A stretch of 10,123 nucleotides of DNA from Sulfurimonas sp. (GTDB lineage: Bacteria; Campylobacterota; Campylobacteria; Campylobacterales; Sulfurimonadaceae). The DNA lies in assembly GCA_027858865.1 (NCBI GenBank), contig JAQIBW010000124.1, positions 1 to 10,123 on the forward strand. The letters run 5' to 3'. The notes beneath the pieces are model-generated. The model saw only the letters and a program-made list of their open reading frames with translations. It was not told the DNA's origin and ran no database searches. Positions 7,677 through 10,123 of the stretch are shown piece after piece; the first letter of the stretch is position 1, and each line of letters begins with the position of its first letter. The translations under genes were made by a program, and so were the position numbers.

Positions 7677-8063
7677 CTAAATTAGTTCTAACGCTCTTGT
7701 ACTAACATATCTTTTAGCAATCTCATCGACTCTGCTAGTCGCTAACATAGCCACGATAAATGTAAATACAACTGCATAACTATATGCTAAACCCAGAATA
7801 TATGCTAGTGCTAAAAATCCAAAAAGAGGGATAGCTACAAAGAATATACCAAGCATTATCTTAACTTGAATTTTGATGTTTGTCTCAAACTTTGTATCAC
7901 AGCCAACTACACAAGTCAGAGGATTTGCTTCAAAGTTTTTAAGTTCTTGAGAGATGTTTATAGCCAAGGCTTTCCCCTCATAACTATTCTCAGTTTTTTT
8001 AAATATTTCTCGTACACTATCGCATAAAAATCTATCAGTTGTATTTAGAAATTTTTTAATCAT
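7677..8063 (-). CDS. Two-helix inner membrane protein of unknown function
   Basis: I do not recognise this 128-residue protein. The N-terminal 65 residues are soluble and mostly charged and include C14 and a CVVGC pair (C51, C55). Two hydrophobic segments follow at about 66-91 and 94-109, joined by a very short turn, so the protein is probably a hairpin in the membrane with both ends in the cytoplasm. The C-terminus is a short charged tail. The start at 8063 is supported by GGGGA at 8074-8070, six bases upstream. It lies 57 bp downstream of the response regulator on the same strand, with its own candidate promoter in the gap, so it may be expressed both with and without the regulator. It converges with the RND pump gene. 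Confidence 0.75.
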   Translation of the reverse strand: MIKKFLNTTDRFLCDSVREIFKKTENSYEGKALAINISQELKNFEANPLTCVVGCDTKFETNIKIQVKIMLGIFFVAIPLFGFLALAYILGLAYSYAVVFTFIVAMLATSRVDEIAKRYVSTRALELI

Positions 8064-8078
8064 AAGACTTCCCCATAC

Positions 8079-8090
8079 TGTTTATAAACA
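8079..8090. promoter_or_regulatory. Perfect 12-bp palindrome at the predicted transcription start (operator candidate)
   Basis: TGTTTATAAACA is its own reverse complement. It begins one base downstream of the -10 box on the - strand, and its centre (8084/8085) falls where transcription of the two-helix membrane protein gene should begin. This is a common place for a repressor site. A 12-bp AT-rich palindrome can also arise by chance in DNA of this composition. Confidence 0.3.
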
Positions 8091-8091
8091 T

Positions 8092-8120
8092 ATTATAACA
8101 TATCTTTATATTTATTACAA
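8092..8120 (-). promoter_or_regulatory. Candidate sigma-70 promoter for the two-helix membrane protein gene
   Basis: On the - strand TTGTAA (8120-8115) is followed by exactly 17 bp and then TATAAT (8097-8092), a perfect -10. The -10 is preceded by TGT, giving an extended -10 (TGTTATAAT). The -35 begins immediately after the stop codon of the response regulator. Transcription would start near 8085, giving a leader of about 20 bases that contains the GGGGA ribosome site. Confidence 0.6.
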
Positions 8121-8807
8121 TTATGCACTATATGTATGTAGTTTGTATCCGCTTCCAGATATATTTTCAATACAATTCTCAGGAACTTTTTTTCTTATCC
8201 CACGAACTAGAGAACGAATGGCATCTTGGCTCATACCTTCATATGCCCAGATAGCACTTTCAATCTCTTCATACTTAACAACTCTAGTATAGTGATGAGC
8301 TAGAAGGTCAAGAAAAAGGGTCTCATTTTTTGTTAGTTTTATCTCTTTTTTAGCATCATAAATTAGTTTTTCATAAGCATTGTATTTGCATGTTGGAGAT
8401 AGTGCAAGATTGAACTTACTTTTATCTTCAATAAACTCTATAGATTTTTCCAAAGCACTGATTAATTTCTCTTTTGTTATAGGCTTTATAATATACTTAA
8501 CAAGTTGCAATTCAACTGCTTTTAGCAGATATTTAGTGTCTGAGTGAGCTGTTGCTATGATGATTTGAACATCTTTGTCATGGGCTCTTATGTAACTTGC
8601 CATATCTATGCCATTAAGGTGAGGCATACTGATATCTGTAATGATGATATCAGGCTTATGTTCCCTCCAAACTTTAATGGCTTCTTTGCCATCTTTTGCT
8701 TGGAGAACTTCTTTAGCAACACGCTCTAAGTACTCAACAGCACTTTTTCTGACCATTTCGTTGTCCTCGACATAAAGAACAGTGAAGTTTTTTAGCATAT
8801 CTTTCAT
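8121..8807 (-). CDS. OmpR/PhoB-type response regulator transcription factor
   Basis: This 228-residue two-domain regulator receives phosphate from a histidine kinase and binds DNA. The receiver domain (about 5-120) has the acidic pair E14/D15, phosphoacceptor D58 in IIITDISMP, the switch T86 in IIIATAHSD and K108 in YIIKPIT. The C-terminal winged-helix domain (about 152-228) shows LTKNETLFLDLL, a recognition-helix region AIRSLVRGIRKKV and the closing ISGSGYKL hairpin of the Trans_reg_C family. GAGGAA (8819-8814), six bases upstream, supports the start at 8807; codon 4 is also ATG. No kinase gene is adjacent, so within this window it is an orphan. The only kinase here starts more than 6 kb away, is on the other strand, and probably has another partner. 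It is divergent from the small-protein/DoxX pair with a 32-bp gap, so it could control that pair and itself; this is inference from layout. Confidence 0.93.
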   Translation of the reverse strand: MKDMLKNFTVLYVEDNEMVRKSAVEYLERVAKEVLQAKDGKEAIKVWREHKPDIIITDISMPHLNGIDMASYIRAHDKDVQIIIATAHSDTKYLLKAVELQLVKYIIKPITKEKLISALEKSIEFIEDKSKFNLALSPTCKYNAYEKLIYDAKKEIKLTKNETLFLDLLAHHYTRVVKYEEIESAIWAYEGMSQDAIRSLVRGIRKKVPENCIENISGSGYKLHTYSA

Positions 8808-8827
8808 AATTTATTCCTCAATTTAGA

Positions 8828-8857
8828 TATTATACTACTATGAATATACAAACACAA
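8828..8857. promoter_or_regulatory. Overlapping divergent promoters with superimposed -10 boxes
   Basis: On the - strand TTGTGT (8857-8852), 17 bp, then TATAAT (8834-8829) forms a good promoter for the response regulator, with transcription starting near 8822 and a leader holding GAGGAA. On the + strand TATTAT (8828-8833) occupies nearly the same bases and ends six bases before the ATG at 8840. The regulator's -35 lies inside the coding start of the + strand gene. Two polymerases could not use both boxes at once. Confidence 0.5.
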
Positions 8858-9052
8858 TATAACTATGAAAAAACATGGACAACAACAAACGAGGTGGATC
8901 TTCTTAGAATGATAGAAGAGGAGATTGGGGATGCAGATCCAAAAGGAACTTTGACTTATGTAAAAGAAGCTATAAAAGACGGAAAAATAATAACTGTAGG
9001 CAGTTGTAGATTTAGAATTCAAAAAGAGGAGTCACAAAATGTTTCAAAATAG
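8840..9052 (+). CDS. 70-residue conserved-looking protein of unknown function, upstream of doxX
   Basis: I do not recognise a named domain. The protein is soluble, without signal peptide or membrane segment, and acidic in its first half (DLLRMIEEEIGDADPKGTL). A predicted helix follows (TYVKEAIKDGK), then a short strand pair ending in ITVGSCRFRI, and a charged tail. Its codon use and composition look like a true gene; the opposite-strand frame over the same bases gives an implausible Ser/Tyr/Phe-rich product. No ribosome site precedes the ATG at 8840; the -10-like TATTAT six bases upstream suggests leaderless translation. An ATG at 8909 has a GAGG 14 bases away and would remove the conserved-looking N-terminus, so it is less likely. 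It overlaps the DoxX gene by 14 bases, so the two are probably co-expressed. Confidence 0.75.
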   Translation: MNIQTQYNYEKTWTTTNEVDLLRMIEEEIGDADPKGTLTYVKEAIKDGKIITVGSCRFRIQKEESQNVSK

Positions 9053-9428
9053 CGATATAGCAAAGTTAATCATCAGGCTTAGTCTTGGTATCTTGATGTT
9101 ATTTCATGGTGTAGAAAAAATTATAAATGGCATCAGTGGAGTTAAGTACCTAACAACAAATGCAGGACTTCCTGAGTTTCTTGCTTATGGCATTTACGTA
9201 GGTGAATTTGTTGTACCTATCTTTATAATTCTTGGGCTATATGCGAGAGTTGCTTCAGTAGTTTTAGCTCTAAATATGCTTATGGCTATCTTTTTAGCTC
9301 ATGGAGGATCACTGTTCGCATTAGGGGAACATGGTGCACCTGTTATTGAACTTCCACTCTTTTATCTTGTGCTTTCAGTATCTCTGTTTTTACTAGGTTC
9401 AGGAAGATATAGCGTTAATTCTAAGTGA
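9039..9428 (+). CDS. DoxX family inner membrane protein
   Basis: This 129-residue protein has four predicted membrane helices (about 7-25, 48-67, 71-89 and 104-121), the usual size and layout of the DoxX/SURF4-like family. Family-typical points are LFHGVEKI after helix 1 (H23, G24), GEFVVPIFIILGLYAR across helix 2 and its end (E56, P60, G66), and the closing GSGRYSV. DoxX proteins are named from a subunit of the archaeal thiosulfate:quinone oxidoreductase, but most bacterial members have no settled role; links to redox and oxidative stress have been reported for some. A thiosulfate role here would be speculation. The ATG at 9039 has AGAGGAG ending eight bases upstream. Its start lies within the end of the 70-residue gene, in another frame. 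Its stop is 12 bases from the convergent pssA stop, with no strong terminator between them. Confidence 0.9.
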   Translation: MFQNSDIAKLIIRLSLGILMLFHGVEKIINGISGVKYLTTNAGLPEFLAYGIYVGEFVVPIFIILGLYARVASVVLALNMLMAIFLAHGGSLFALGEHGAPVIELPLFYLVLSVSLFLLGSGRYSVNSK

Positions 9429-9440
9429 TTATTGTCCATT

Positions 9441-9998
9441 TTATGGATGAGGAACTTTCAGTTTAGAGTTTAAACTCCATCCGATGATAGCCATTAAAAC
9501 TATAACGGCTATTGCTGGTAAAATCTCATAGGCATGAGTAAGATACACTAACCATAGTAAAATTGCCCCTAATGGAGTCGGTACACCAGTAAAGAATTTA
9601 TCTACTTCTCCGGCATCTGTATTAATGTTAAAGTGAATAAGTCTTCTTAGACCTGAAATAACATAATAGATACTGACAATTGCTGCAAGTATCATTAAGC
9701 TTCCTGAGAGAGAAGTTGCATAAACAGCTTGAAAGATTAAAAATACAGGAACAAGAACAAAACTTAAAAAATCTGCAAAGCTATCAAGCTGAACACCAAA
9801 CTCATTTGATAAGTTATATTTTCTAGCAATTTTACCGTCAAATATATCAAATGCACCACCAATCCATGCAAGAATGATAGCTAGAATAAAGTTGTTTTGA
9901 GTGATAAAATAAGTAGCGAGAAGACCAGCTGTAATGTTTACAAAAGTAAAAAGATTTGCCAGATTAAAGTGAGAATTAGCTTGGTATAAAAATTTCAT
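9441..9998 (-). CDS. pssA: CDP-alcohol phosphatidyltransferase, PssA-type (CDP-diacylglycerol-serine O-phosphatidyltransferase)
   Basis: This inner membrane enzyme should join serine to CDP-diacylglycerol to give phosphatidylserine, the precursor of phosphatidylethanolamine. The full family motif DxxDGxxARx8GxxxDxxxD is present at residues 51-76, with metal and catalytic aspartates D51, D54, D72 and D76. The N-terminal FNLANLFTFVNITAGLLA (11-28) and GLRRLIHFNIN (116-126) match PssA better than PgsA or other family members. About six hydrophobic segments fill the 185 residues. The ATG at 9998 is preferred: it has AAGG six bases upstream and puts the conserved N-terminal block about ten residues in. 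The frame is open 19 codons further, to a TTG at 10055, giving a basic extension that family members do not usually have. Serine specificity is from family similarity only; other CDP-alcohol acceptors remain possible. Confidence 0.82.
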   Translation of the reverse strand: MKFLYQANSHFNLANLFTFVNITAGLLATYFITQNNFILAIILAWIGGAFDIFDGKIARKYNLSNEFGVQLDSFADFLSFVLVPVFLIFQAVYATSLSGSLMILAAIVSIYYVISGLRRLIHFNINTDAGEVDKFFTGVPTPLGAILLWLVYLTHAYEILPAIAVIVLMAIIGWSLNSKLKVPHP

Positions 9999-10055
9999 AA
10001 AGTACCTTGAGGGAAGTTTTGATGTAATTATATCTCTTATCCTCCTATTAATCAA

Positions 10056-10123
10056 TTTTTTATCTCTGTATTTGTAGTAAAATAATATATATATATGATA
10101 AATAATAATACTAATGATAATAT
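10056..10123 (-). promoter_or_regulatory. AT-rich upstream region of pssA with possible -10 box
   Basis: Apart from a few scattered G and C residues, these 68 bases are A and T and include (AT)6 at 10085-10096. On the - strand a TATTAT at 10087-10082 could act as a -10, with transcription starting near 10075. Many similar hexamers exist here, so the exact site cannot be chosen. No coding frame is evident. Confidence 0.25.

Noticed and set aside
8544..8729. 61-residue + strand frame inside the response regulator
   Set aside because: It lies opposite the receiver domain with its intact phosphorylation motif, and has no independent support.
8804..9022. 72-residue frame on the - strand opposite the small gene upstream of DoxX
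   Set aside because: Its composition (Ser, Tyr, Phe, Cys rich) is that of an antisense shadow. It would also run into the regulator gene, whose own start has a good ribosome site.
9435..9447. Small hairpin TCCAT-TTT-ATGGA between DoxX and pssA as a terminator
   Set aside because: The stem is only five base pairs, overlaps the pssA stop codon and has no U-tract on either strand.
9466..9477. 12-bp palindrome GAGTTTAAACTC
   Set aside because: It lies within the pssA coding end, where ordinary codons for Ser-Leu-Asn-Ser explain it, and it is not near a start or promoter.
10085..10096. (AT)6 repeat as a microsatellite or phase-variation tract
   Set aside because: It is short, lies in a generally AT-rich upstream region and shows no sign of sitting between promoter elements or within a coding frame.

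Overview
The window is AT-rich, gene-dense and has very short intergenic gaps. Its gene types point to a free-living member of the Campylobacterota (epsilonproteobacteria), most like Sulfurimonas or a relative. The clearest pointers are a Cache-domain histidine kinase with an H-box reading HQWRQPL, a stand-alone OmpR-type regulator with poorly conserved spacer regions, and a small DoxX operon. The taxonomic call is inference from protein style and base composition. No rRNA, tRNA, CRISPR array, insertion sequence or prophage gene is visible.

Left part (1-1908, + strand): the last codons of an upstream gene overlap the start of a membrane-bound sensor histidine kinase by ATGA. This kinase is probably the second gene of an operon that begins outside the window.

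Centre (about 1925-7621, + strand): a four-gene cluster consisting of a small His-rich membrane-anchored protein of unknown function, a TolC-like outer membrane channel, an HlyD-type periplasmic adaptor and an HME-type RND pump. The last three overlap or nearly overlap and form a complete tripartite export system across both membranes. The pump's TM4 motif resembles CusA, but most of the methionine ligands of the Cu/Ag pumps are missing, so the substrate is open. A stem-loop between the small gene and the TolC gene would hide the TolC ribosome binding site.

Right part (7620-10123): on the - strand lie a two-helix membrane protein of unknown function and, upstream of it, an OmpR/PhoB-type response regulator. 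Divergent from the regulator, with only 32 bp between start codons, is a + strand pair: a 70-residue conserved-looking protein of unknown function and a DoxX-family membrane protein that overlaps it by 14 bp. Finally, on the - strand, there is a CDP-alcohol phosphatidyltransferase of the PssA type (phosphatidylserine synthesis) with a complete catalytic motif.

The window looks mostly like ordinary chromosomal core and accessory genes. I do not see a clearly new large system. The points most worth a second look are the small His-rich gene and its stem-loop ahead of the efflux operon, the pump's mixed metal-site signature, the nearly superimposed divergent -10 boxes with a probably leaderless gene, and a perfect palindrome at a predicted transcription start.
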